DNA of 64,000 nucleotides from Fredinandcohnia quinoae (GTDB lineage Bacteria; Bacillota; Bacilli; Bacillales; Bacillaceae_L): NCBI RefSeq assembly GCF_022427965.1, contig NZ_JAKTTI010000017.1:1-64000 (forward strand), given 5' to 3'. Below the pieces are notes generated by a model that saw only the letters and a list, made by a program, of their open reading frames with translations, was not told where the DNA came from and searched no databases. Of the stretch, positions 1 through 7,962 are shown one piece after another (within the stretch, counting starts at the first letter, position 1; the number at the start of each line of letters is the position of its first letter). The translations under genes were made by a program, and so were the position numbers.

Positions 1-10
1 ATGAAAAAAA

Positions 11-50
11 ACTGTAGGCAAACTCGAAAATCTTCGAGTTTGTCTACAGT
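11..50 (+). repeat. long hairpin, copy 1 of a dispersed pair
   Basis: An 18-bp stem (ACTGTAG, CAAACTCGAA and complements) closes on a 4-base loop. A diverged copy with the same outer arms lies at 12242-12290. It sits directly before a second hairpin and probably belongs to the 3' end of a gene left of the window. Confidence 0.6.
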
Positions 51-53
51 CTG

Positions 54-86
54 AAGTGCTAAACCCTATGGTTTAGCACTTTTTCA
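54..86 (+). terminator. intrinsic terminator of a gene left of the window
   Basis: The stem AGTGCTAAACC/GGTTTAGCACT is followed by five T residues on the plus strand. No plus-strand gene precedes it here, so it most likely ends a transcript entering from the left. Confidence 0.65.
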
Positions 87-152
87 ATAACCGATTTTCA
101 CCATGCCCCTAATAATATTACATTGCTTAATGTAACATAGGGATGTTTCTAC

Positions 153-986
153 TTAATATAATTGAAAATAACTACGAATTAAATATGAAATCCACTTACA
201 ATGTGGGTGATTCCGAATATTTTCTAATAATCCTTTCACAATTGCAGGACTATGATTTGGTACCTGCAGCTGTTGCTTTAATAATACCATTGACTCTGAA
301 ACAATAGGCTCCTCAATTTCTTCTATTTTTTGATCGATGGCATCAATAATTTGTTCCTTCGTTACTTCCTCTATTTGCGTTCTGGTCATTCCGATTATCT
401 CTTTTGTTATAAAAGGAATGGTTGTATGCTTTGCAAGAAGCCTCGTTTTCTCTACTAATGACTCACACAGTGTTTCCATATCTAATGACAGCTTATGAAA
501 TAAAAAGAGCTCTGAATACATACTCATAAAGCCCTTAACACAATAGACCAAATCGTATTTTATTTGATTAACCTCGTCACCATATAGACGTTCCAGCATA
601 TTCTGGATATTTTCTTCAACTATTCTGTTATAATAATGCATTTTCACTAAGAATTCTTCATTTAAAGATTGTGTTTGTTCCTTCATAAGAATTTTAGCAA
701 AATCAGAATGCTTATTAAAAGCTGTAAATGTAGCATAATAAAATTTATATAATAGTTGTTCATCATCTTTTGAATATCTGACTAAGTGGTCAATATCAGA
801 AGTGAATTGCATCATAAAGTGGTCAATCAATGCCACGATCAACTCACCTTTTGATTTAAAGGATAAGTAAAAAGCACCTTTTGATATTCCACATTGTTCT
901 GTAATTTGTTGAACTGATGTTGCTTCGAATCCTTGCTTAGCAAACAGTTCAATTGCCTTTTCCATAATTAATTGTTTTTTCACCAT
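153..986 (-). CDS. TetR/AcrR-family regulator, probable repressor of the RND exporter
   Basis: This 277-residue protein has an N-terminal TetR helix-turn-helix at about residues 7-55, with the typical core ITEQCGISKGAFYLSFKSK, and a long helical ligand-binding C-terminal part. It is divergent from the RND exporter gene. The 96-bp gap between them contains a dyad lying between the -35 and -10 of the exporter promoter, the classic layout for TetR repression relieved by an exported compound. It is somewhat longer than typical TetR proteins (about 200 residues) because of an extended C-terminal part. The family is certain. The target follows from position and the dyad; the inducer cannot be told. 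Confidence 0.9.
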   Translation of the reverse strand: MVKKQLIMEKAIELFAKQGFEATSVQQITEQCGISKGAFYLSFKSKGELIVALIDHFMMQFTSDIDHLVRYSKDDEQLLYKFYYATFTAFNKHSDFAKILMKEQTQSLNEEFLVKMHYYNRIVEENIQNMLERLYGDEVNQIKYDLVYCVKGFMSMYSELFLFHKLSLDMETLCESLVEKTRLLAKHTTIPFITKEIIGMTRTQIEEVTKEQIIDAIDQKIEEIEEPIVSESMVLLKQQLQVPNHSPAIVKGLLENIRNHPHCKWISYLIRSYFQLY

Positions 987-1011
987 CTAGTTACGCTCCT
1001 ATAGTCTTTTG

Positions 1012-1040
1012 TTGACAAATGACCGATTAGTCATTATTAT
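1012..1040 (+). promoter_or_regulatory. RND exporter promoter with embedded TetR-type operator
   Basis: TTGACA (1012-1017) and TATTAT (1035-1040) are 17 bp apart. The spacer holds the perfect dyad AATGAC-cgatta-GTCATT (1018-1035), which overlaps the first base of the -10. A repressor bound here would block RNA polymerase directly. The divergent TetR gene is the obvious candidate. Confidence 0.75.
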
Positions 1041-1082
1041 AGGGAAATGGGTTTATAAAGTCAAATAAGGGTAGGTGTAATC

Positions 1083-4000
1083 GTGAAAGGTTTAGTCAAT
1101 TTTGTTCTTGGAAATAAACTAGCCGTATGGCTATTGACAATCATCATTACTGTATCCGGGATCTATTCCGGAACTAGAATGAATATGGAGACCATTCCAA
1201 ATATTTCAATTCCATATTTGATGGTAATGGATGTGTACCCAGGTGCAACTCCTGAAAAGGTAATGGAAGACGTGTCCATGCCAATAGAGAAAGCTGTTGA
1301 GAATCTAGAGCATGTAAAAGCAGTATATTCAAATTCATATTCTAATATGGCGAGCATTCAAGTTGAATATGAATATGGTACCGATATGGACGAAGCAAAA
1401 CGCGAATTAAAATCAGCACTAGATTCATTGAATTTACCTGAAGGTGCACAGGCTCCAACAACTACAGCGATTAGTATGAATATGATGCCAGTCGTTGCAC
1501 TCAGTGTTAGTAGTACAAAAGAAGATATTGTTGAATTAACATCTACAGTTGAAGATATTTTACTTCCAAAGATTCAAAAAATAGACGGTGTAGCTTCTGC
1601 TACAATTACGGGTCAACATATTAATGAGGTAGACCTTACGTATGATAAAGCAAAAATGGAAGAACTTAAACTGACAGAAGACAGTGTAAAACAAATGATT
1701 CAAGCTAGTAACATGGCGGTTTCATTAGGTCTTTATGAGTTTGAAGAAGGCGAAGAAGCAGTTGCAGTTGATGGCAAGTTCATGACAGCTGATGAACTTA
1801 AGAATATGCTAATCCCTGTAACTCCATCAGCTACTAATCCAAATCCATTTGTGAAACTTAGTGATTTAGCAAAAATTGAAGTTATTGGTAAGGTTCAATC
1901 CGTTTCACGCACAAATGGTAAAGATGCTATTGCCATTCAAATCGTCAAAGGCCAGCAAGCTAATACAGTTGATGTTGTAGACGAAGTGAAAGAATTAATC
2001 AAAGATGAAAAGGCAAAAATTGATGGTCTTGTTATCGATGTATCACTTGACCAAGGTGAACCAATCAAAGAGTCTGTATTTACAATGGTCGAAAAGGCTC
2101 TGTTCGGTGGTTTAATTGCTATCTTGATTATTCTTCTATTCCTACGTGATATTAAATCAACCATCATATCGATCGTTTCTATTCCAGTTTCTATTTTCAT
2201 GGCACTACTGCTATTGAACTGGATGGATATTACGTTAAATATTATGACCCTCGGGGCAATTACAGTTGCGATTGGACGGGTAATTGATGACTCCATTGTC
2301 GTCGTCGAGAATATATATAGGCGACTGCATTTAAAAGAAGAAAAATTAACAGGTCGTGCACTTGTTCGTGAAGCAACAATCGAGATGTTCAAACCAATCC
2401 TGTCATCAACATTAGTTACAGTAGCGGTATTCGCTCCACTTATTTTCGTTGGTGGAATGGTTGGTGAACTATTCGTACCATTCGCATTAACAATGGCATT
2501 TGCACTCGGAGCGTCATTGATCGTTGCAATTACGATCGTTCCAGCATTATCACACTTCTTATTTAAGAAGAAGTTATATGGCGAAAAGAAAGAAGGAAGC
2601 CATAAAGAAGTTGGTAAGTTAGCAACTTGGTATAAAGGTATCCTTAATAAAGCACTTAACCATAAGGTGATTACATCCATTATCGCTATTGTGTTATTAG
2701 CAGGAAGCATCGCATTAACACCTTTAATTGGTTTTAGCTTCCTAGGTAGTGAAGAAGAAAAAGTCATGTATTTAACATATACGCCAAAAACAGGCGATCT
2801 TATGGAAGATACATTAGAAAATGTAAGTGTAGTTGAAGAAGAATTACTAAAACGTGAAGATATTGATATCGTCCAAGTTTCTATAACCGAGAGTGGAGAT
2901 GAGATGTCTGCCATGATGGGTGGCGGATCAGGTGGAGCATTAATGTACTTAATCTTTGATCCTGATATGAAAGACTTCCCAGAAGCTCGTGAAGATATTG
3001 AGGAGTATGTATTCAATATTGGTCAATCCGGTGAATGGAAGAGTCAAAACTTCTCATCAATGTCGATGTCAACTAATGAAGTCAGCTATACATTCTATAG
3101 TGAAGATCTAGAAAAACTAAATCAATCTGTGCAAAAGGTTGAAGGCATTTTTAATAAAACAGATGGTTTAAAAGATGTTTCTTCTAGTACAGAAGATGCA
3201 TATGTTGAGCATACATTCAATGTAGCCCAAGATGAACTGATTATGAAAGGTTTAACAACAGGACAAATTATCATGATGTTAAGCCCGAATAACACGCAAG
3301 ATGTGATCACAACGATTGAAAAAGATGGTGAATCTCTAGATGTAATTGTTCAGCAAGAACAGGCTGCACAACCTAAATCAATCGATGATATTTTAGCTAC
3401 ACCTGTACCAACACCGCTTGGTACGACAATTCCGCTTTCTGAGCTTGTAACTGTTAAAAAAGGTACAACCTTAAATACGTTAGCTCGTAGTAAAGGTGAA
3501 TACTATGCAACAGTTTCAGGAACAATCGAAGGTGATGATATTTCCAAAGTTACATCAAAGCTTGATAAGGAAGTTGATAAGTTAGACTTACCTAAGGGTG
3601 TAACTGTTGGTGTTGCTGGTGTTCAAGCAGATATGAATGAAACATTCACACAGCTTGGTGTAGCTATGGCTGCAGCAGTTGCTATTGTCTACTTCATTCT
3701 AGTTGTTACATTCCGTGAAGGTGTTGCACCATTTGCAATCCTGTTCTCGTTACCATTTGCAGTTATCGGCTCATTCGTTGGGTTATTAATTGCCGGAGAA
3801 ACCATATCAGTACCAGTTATGATGGGACTCTTAATGTTAATCGGTATTGTCGTCACGAATGCAATTGTACTCGTTGACCGGATTGTTCGGATGGAACGTG
3901 AAGGTGGAATGAGTATGCGTGAAGCAATTCTTGAGGCTGGCGCAACAAGACTACGTCCGATCCTAATGACAGCAATTGCAACAATCGGAGCATTGATCCC

Positions 4001-4169
4001 ATTAGCAATTGGTCAAGGTGGTAGTGGCTTAATTTCGAAAGGACTTGGAATTACGGTTATTGGTGGATTAACAAGTTCAACACTATTAACATTAGTTATC
4101 GTACCAATCGTCTACGAAATGCTATCTAAGCTATTCAAGAAAAACAGAAGAGAAGAAGAGGAAAACTAA
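1083..4169 (+). CDS. swrC: RND-family efflux transporter, SwrC/AcrB type
   Basis: This 1028-residue inner-membrane proton antiporter has the two-fold RND plan: TM1 at about 12-30, a porter loop, TM2-6 at about 335-520, a second porter loop, and TM8-12 from about 855. The TM4 acidic pair is visible in GRVIDDSIVVVENIYR near residue 402. In TM10 the AcrB lysine position reads VTNAIVLVD. Length and N-terminal sequence (NFVLGNKLAVWLLTIIIT) fit the Gram-positive SwrC subfamily, which exports surfactin-like lipopeptides and other amphiphiles. It starts at GTG after AGGTGTAATC. There is no membrane-fusion protein or outer-membrane partner, as expected for a monoderm. Control by the divergent TetR gene is likely. 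The substrate is unknown. Confidence 0.92.
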   Translation: MKGLVNFVLGNKLAVWLLTIIITVSGIYSGTRMNMETIPNISIPYLMVMDVYPGATPEKVMEDVSMPIEKAVENLEHVKAVYSNSYSNMASIQVEYEYGTDMDEAKRELKSALDSLNLPEGAQAPTTTAISMNMMPVVALSVSSTKEDIVELTSTVEDILLPKIQKIDGVASATITGQHINEVDLTYDKAKMEELKLTEDSVKQMIQASNMAVSLGLYEFEEGEEAVAVDGKFMTADELKNMLIPVTPSATNPNPFVKLSDLAKIEVIGKVQSVSRTNGKDAIAIQIVKGQQANTVDVVDEVKELIKDEKAKIDGLVIDVSLDQGEPIKESVFTMVEKALFGGLIAILIILLFLRDIKSTIISIVSIPVSIFMALLLLNWMDITLNIMTLGAITVAIGRVIDDSIVVVENIYRRLHLKEEKLTGRALVREATIEMFKPILSSTLVTVAVFAPLIFVGGMVGELFVPFALTMAFALGASLIVAITIVPALSHFLFKKKLYGEKKEGSHKEVGKLATWYKGILNKALNHKVITSIIAIVLLAGSIALTPLIGFSFLGSEEEKVMYLTYTPKTGDLMEDTLENVSVVEEELLKREDIDIVQVSITESGDEMSAMMGGGSGGALMYLIFDPDMKDFPEAREDIEEYVFNIGQSGEWKSQNFSSMSMSTNEVSYTFYSEDLEKLNQSVQKVEGIFNKTDGLKDVSSSTEDAYVEHTFNVAQDELIMKGLTTGQIIMMLSPNNTQDVITTIEKDGESLDVIVQQEQAAQPKSIDDILATPVPTPLGTTIPLSELVTVKKGTTLNTLARSKGEYYATVSGTIEGDDISKVTSKLDKEVDKLDLPKGVTVGVAGVQADMNETFTQLGVAMAAAVAIVYFILVVTFREGVAPFAILFSLPFAVIGSFVGLLIAGETISVPVMMGLLMLIGIVVTNAIVLVDRIVRMEREGGMSMREAILEAGATRLRPILMTAIATIGALIPLAIGQGGSGLISKGLGITVIGGLTSSTLLTLVIVPIVYEMLSKLFKKNRREEEEN

Positions 4170-4191
4170 GATTGCTTTTTTTCCAATAAAG

Positions 4192-4228
4192 TAGCCCTAC
4201 AAGTTCATCTTGTAGGGCTTTTTTTATC
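4192..4228 (+). terminator. intrinsic terminator of the RND exporter gene
   Basis: The stem AGCCCTACAAG/CTTGTAGGGCT with a 5-base loop is followed by seven T residues. It separates the exporter from the convergent permease gene. Confidence 0.85.
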
Positions 4229-4233
4229 GTTCT

Positions 4234-5124
4234 TTATCCTTTAACAGCTCCAGCTGTTGCACCTCTTATAAATGTCTTTTGAGCAAGTAAATAAACAATT
4301 AAAACTGGTATTACGGTTAACGCAATCGCTGCTGTCATTAAGCCATAGTCTGTCCCATATTGTGAACTTACATTAGATAACAATACAACGATTGGTGCCA
4401 CTTTTTCATGCGATACAAGAACAAGTGACGCAAAAAGATCATTATATGACCATAAGAATACGAACGTACCAACCGTAGCAAATGATGGTAATGAGATTGG
4501 GAGGAATATTCTTGTAAACTGCGAAAAACGATTACAACCGTCCATAACGGATGCTTCTTCTAACTCCCTTGGGATTGTCGCCATATAGGCACTAATAACG
4601 AGAATAGCAAAAGGAAGATTTCCTGCAGTTTGAGGAATAATAAGTGCCCAATACGTGTTAACTAGATCCATTTTAATCATCATTCGATATACTGGCACAA
4701 TTGTTGCGAATGCTGGAATAAGTAAACTTGCAATTAAAAGAGTTTGTAGGAAACCTCTTATTCTGAATTTCATTCGTGACATCGCAAAAGCAGCTAGACC
4801 TCCAAATAGAAGGGTGAAAAACACAACAGATCCAGACATAATAATACTATTCATATAGCTTCTACCTATATTGACTGTTTCAAAAGCATTAATATAATTT
4901 TGTAATGTAGGATCTGAAGGGAATTTAAATGTATCTGTAATAATTTCCCTTGATTGTTTAAATGAGTTTAATACTACCCACGCTAAAGGAAAAATGGTTG
5001 TCATTGACCATATTGTTAAACATACATAAATAAATATTTTTCCATACTTTGATTTTGAAAAAAGATTCCTTTGGGTCTTTTCCCAAAAAGTAAGTTGCCT
5101 TCCAGTATTTCTTACTACTTCCAA
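4234..5124 (-). CDS. sugar ABC transporter permease, MalG/UgpE type
   Basis: This 296-residue protein has six predicted membrane helices and the binding-protein-dependent permease (EAA) loop, seen as EEASVMDGCNRFSQFTRIFLP in the C-terminal half. The C-terminus FIRGATAGAVKG is typical of the MalG branch. It is the last gene of a binding protein-permease-permease operon. The start is TTG, with a TGA stop two codons upstream and GGTGAAAGGA as the only ribosome-site candidate, so translation may be weak. No ATPase gene is nearby. In Bacillus such importers commonly share a MsmX-type ATPase encoded elsewhere, so that is the likely energiser. Confidence 0.9.
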   Translation of the reverse strand: MEVVRNTGRQLTFWEKTQRNLFSKSKYGKIFIYVCLTIWSMTTIFPLAWVVLNSFKQSREIITDTFKFPSDPTLQNYINAFETVNIGRSYMNSIIMSGSVVFFTLLFGGLAAFAMSRMKFRIRGFLQTLLIASLLIPAFATIVPVYRMMIKMDLVNTYWALIIPQTAGNLPFAILVISAYMATIPRELEEASVMDGCNRFSQFTRIFLPISLPSFATVGTFVFLWSYNDLFASLVLVSHEKVAPIVVLLSNVSSQYGTDYGLMTAAIALTVIPVLIVYLLAQKTFIRGATAGAVKG

Positions 5125-5150
5125 TTCCTTTCACCACTTTTCTAGTAATC

Positions 5151-6014
5151 TTAGTAAGTTAAGTCTTCACTCTTCATTAATTTATTGGTTATAAATGCTA
5201 GGGAAAGTCCAATAAATACCATGAAAACTGCTAGGGTAGCACCGTAACCAATTACTCCGTCAGTGAACGCCTTTTGATACATATAAGTACCTAATACCTC
5301 GGTAGCCCGTGCTGGTCCACCTTTAGTAATGATGTACACAAGTTCAAATATTTTAAGTGCACCTGTAATTGCCAATACCAAACATGTCTTCATATCTCCA
5401 ACTATTAAAGGCAAGGTGATTTTGGTCATTTTTTGAAAGCCAGTTACTCCTTCTAACGTCGCTGCTTCATAAAAATCTTGAGGGATTTTCTGAATGGTTG
5501 TTAAAAGAATGATAAAGTAAAACCCTACATAGCCCCAAACGGTTGGGATGGCAACCATATACAGCGCGGATTTTTCTGTGAGCCACAAGACACGATCAAA
5601 CCCGAAGCTAACCAATATTTCATTAAGTAGACCATTTCGGTAATTATAGATAAGTGTGAAAAGCAAACCGATCGCAGCACCAGAAATTACAATTGGAAAG
5701 AAAAAGGTTGTTCGATAAAAGCCTGCTCCTCGCTTAATGGAATCGACCATAATAGCAAGGACTAAAGCAATACCCACTTGGAAAATAGCAACATAAAGCA
5801 TAAGCTCCAATGAATGTAATGTTGCTTTTCTTGCGATTACATCGTTGAAAAGTCTTATATAGTTATCGAACCCGATAAAAGTTGAATTCCAGAAACCGTC
5901 TGTCTTATAAAAACTTTGCTTAAAGTTCTCAAAAAACGGATAATACAAAAAGATCCCTGAAATAAGAAAAGCCGGTGTTAAGAAAAGGAATGCATAAAGT
6001 TTGTCACCTTTCAT
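5151..6014 (-). CDS. sugar ABC transporter permease, MalF/UgpA type
   Basis: This is the first-half permease of a CUT1-type importer, 287 residues from the ATG that follows AAAAGGAGC at ideal spacing. A longer frame to 6080 exists but lacks a ribosome site. Six membrane helices and the EAA loop (YEAATLEGVTGFQKMTKITLP) are visible, and the sequence ends inside the membrane region, as usual for UgpA. The gap to the next permease is only 26 bp, so the two are co-translated. It would form the translocation pore with that gene product. The sugar is unknown. Confidence 0.9.
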   Translation of the reverse strand: MKGDKLYAFLFLTPAFLISGIFLYYPFFENFKQSFYKTDGFWNSTFIGFDNYIRLFNDVIARKATLHSLELMLYVAIFQVGIALVLAIMVDSIKRGAGFYRTTFFFPIVISGAAIGLLFTLIYNYRNGLLNEILVSFGFDRVLWLTEKSALYMVAIPTVWGYVGFYFIILLTTIQKIPQDFYEAATLEGVTGFQKMTKITLPLIVGDMKTCLVLAITGALKIFELVYIITKGGPARATEVLGTYMYQKAFTDGVIGYGATLAVFMVFIGLSLAFITNKLMKSEDLTY

Positions 6015-6120
6015 AAGAAGCTCCTTTTTTACTAAATAATATGTGTTCAAAAAGGAGGATAAAGCTGACCTTTTGAACATCTCTACTAAATTAAAATTGC
6101 CTCGCAGTCACTATAGTAAA

Positions 6121-6153
6121 ACGTCCACCAGCCAGGTCCTCCTCACTGGTGGA
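6121..6153 (-). promoter_or_regulatory. intercistronic hairpin after the binding-protein gene
   Basis: The stem TCCACCAG/CTGGTGGA with a 14-base loop lies in the 250-bp gap between the binding-protein gene and the permeases, followed on the minus strand by GTTTTACT. Such stems stabilise or partly terminate the upstream message, which gives more binding protein than permease. That role is inferred from position. Confidence 0.55.
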
Positions 6154-6267
6154 TAGTTTCACTAATTAAGAGCTATATTCAAACACCATTTATTCGTGGT
6201 TGAATTAACATCTTATCAGTACAGCAAAGCAGATTAAAATACTATTAATCTCTTATTCTATTACTTA

Positions 6268-7557
6268 TTATTCCATTGCAGCTGCTTCTTCAATAACTTG
6301 AGCACCTGTTTTGTCACCGTTTACAACTGAAGGAACACTCTCACGAATGAATGTAAATGCTTCAGGTAAAATACGGTCATTAATAGGCATAGATACTGCA
6401 GTTGCATTAGCTACTAATTTGTGGCCAGCAGCAATGTGTTCAGATAGATCAGTTAACGCACCTTTTGCTGGTGGTTGACCAGTTGCACCTACAATTTTAA
6501 GTAAGTTAGCTTCAGATGTAATGAAGTTGAATAAATCTACAACCACTTTTTTCTTACTTTCATCGTCAAATGCTTTTTGGCTAATGAACCAACCTTGAGA
6601 AGCACCACCAACTAAATCACCAGTTTGTCCTCCATCACCATATACAGGAACAGGGATAACAGATACATTTTCAGCCATACCTGCTTCTTCAATTTGGCCC
6701 CAGAACCATGAACCTTCATAAATCATTGCAGCTTGTTCTTGTTTAAATAAATCTGCAGCCATTGCTAAATCGATTGTTGCTGCGTCAGCAGGGAATGCAC
6801 CCATCTTCGCATGCTTAGCAATATTATCTAATCCTTCTGCCCAAGCTTTATTCTTATCAGAAAGCTTTGCATTATAGTTATCAATACCACCAGCAGCTAG
6901 TGCATAGTGTTCAACAACATAATAAGAATCTACAGTAGAAGCTGCAACTGGAATAATGTCAGTCTTAGCGAACGCTTCGATAGCTGCTTCGTACTCTTCC
7001 CATGTTGTAGGGATTTTAACGTTATTCTCTTCGAAAAGCTTCTTGTTTACAAATAGACCTTCATAGAAACCAGATTGTGGTGCAGCATAAATTTTTCCAT
7101 CTTTGTTTCTTTGTTGCTCAAGCATTGAGTTGAATCCAGATAGGTCTACACCTTCTGCATTTTCAAGGTCAACAACCTTACCTGCTTCGATAATACCTTG
7201 AGCATCAATTGTGTTGAAGAAGAACATTAATTCAGGCTCATTATTAGATGAGAAATCTGTATTTACTTTTGTACGGATTGTACCAGCATCAGCTGATTGT
7301 GAATCATTTACGATTGTAACATTTGTGTTTTGCTTTTGGAACTCATCTAGAACCTCTTGGAATACCTTACCTGCAGGGTCAGTACCAGCCATTGTAGTAA
7401 CTACACGTAACTCAACCTTTTCAGCTGCCTTATCAGGATCCTTTTTCCCACCATCATCCGGCTTTTCTCCGCCACTACTTTTGCCGCTACATGCTGCAAG
7501 AAGTAAAAGTGACATAGCCATAATCACTAACATTAACTTAAAGCTTTTCTTTTTCAT
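6268..7557 (-). CDS. extracellular sugar-binding lipoprotein of an ABC importer
   Basis: This 429-residue family 1 solute-binding protein has a lipoprotein signal peptide (charged KKKSFK, hydrophobic stretch, lipobox LLAAC with the acylated Cys at about residue 23) followed by a Gly/Ser/Lys-rich linker. The mature part has the two-lobed fold pattern (DEFQKQN near the start, EGSWFWGQIEEAG in the middle). It begins at ATG after AAAGGGGAG. As first gene of the operon it delivers the sugar to the two permeases. The ligand cannot be named. Related proteins serve oligosaccharides or glycerol-phosphate esters. Confidence 0.9.
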   Translation of the reverse strand: MKKKSFKLMLVIMAMSLLLLAACSGKSSGGEKPDDGGKKDPDKAAEKVELRVVTTMAGTDPAGKVFQEVLDEFQKQNTNVTIVNDSQSADAGTIRTKVNTDFSSNNEPELMFFFNTIDAQGIIEAGKVVDLENAEGVDLSGFNSMLEQQRNKDGKIYAAPQSGFYEGLFVNKKLFEENNVKIPTTWEEYEAAIEAFAKTDIIPVAASTVDSYYVVEHYALAAGGIDNYNAKLSDKNKAWAEGLDNIAKHAKMGAFPADAATIDLAMAADLFKQEQAAMIYEGSWFWGQIEEAGMAENVSVIPVPVYGDGGQTGDLVGGASQGWFISQKAFDDESKKKVVVDLFNFITSEANLLKIVGATGQPPAKGALTDLSEHIAAGHKLVANATAVSMPINDRILPEAFTFIRESVPSVVNGDKTGAQVIEEAAAME

Positions 7558-7783
7558 GTAAACTCCCCTTTTAACTTTTTTTTATTATAAACAAATGGAT
7601 AGGATCCAAATGCTTAAACCAATTTTCACTTGCAATGACAACGCTTTCTTTGATGTATGTATTCTTTGAGGTAGATTTTGATTTGAACGAACGCTGAATT
7701 TCTTATCTAGTAGACTTTTGGTGATTCGCTATGATATGGTAGGTTATTCTTTTTAACTTATTTAACGGCATTACGAATAACTT

Positions 7784-7801
7784 ATAACATTATAATGTTA
7801 T
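7784..7801. promoter_or_regulatory. perfect 18-bp AT-rich palindrome, candidate operator of the sugar ABC operon
   Basis: ATAACATTATAATGTTAT is its own reverse complement. It lies about 230 bp upstream of the binding-protein start in the only long gap ahead of that operon. No regulator gene is adjacent, so the binding protein is unknown. It contains TATAAT on both strands and could also be promoter sequence. Confidence 0.45.
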
Positions 7802-7910
7802 GAACAATTATAACACCTTCTTTTTCATATTACACCAAAAAGTTTATATTTTTTAAAAAAATCTGAATAAAGGGTCCATATAAGTTGATAGTCCTATTTT
7901 CCCATGCACA

Positions 7911-7946
7911 AAAAAAGGACAAGGATCATTATCCCAATCCTTGTCA
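7911..7946 (-). terminator. intrinsic terminator of the Cthe_2159-type gene
   Basis: On the minus strand the stem GACAAGGAT/ATCCTTGTC is followed by a run of seven T, 17 bp after the stop codon. Confidence 0.8.
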
Positions 7947-7962
7947 GAGTCCTAAAACTTTA

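Larger units (their letters stand above)
7558..7962. other. 405-bp intergenic region with an operator-like palindrome
   Basis: It holds the presumed promoter of the sugar ABC operon (minus strand), a perfect 18-bp palindrome at 7784-7801, and the terminator of the Cthe_2159-type gene at 7911-7946. No open reading frame in it looks real. Confidence 0.6.

Noticed and set aside
1937-3016. 359-codon frame opposite the RND exporter
   Set aside because: It is fully inside a well-supported transporter gene, has Ser/Ile-rich low-quality composition and no ribosome site.
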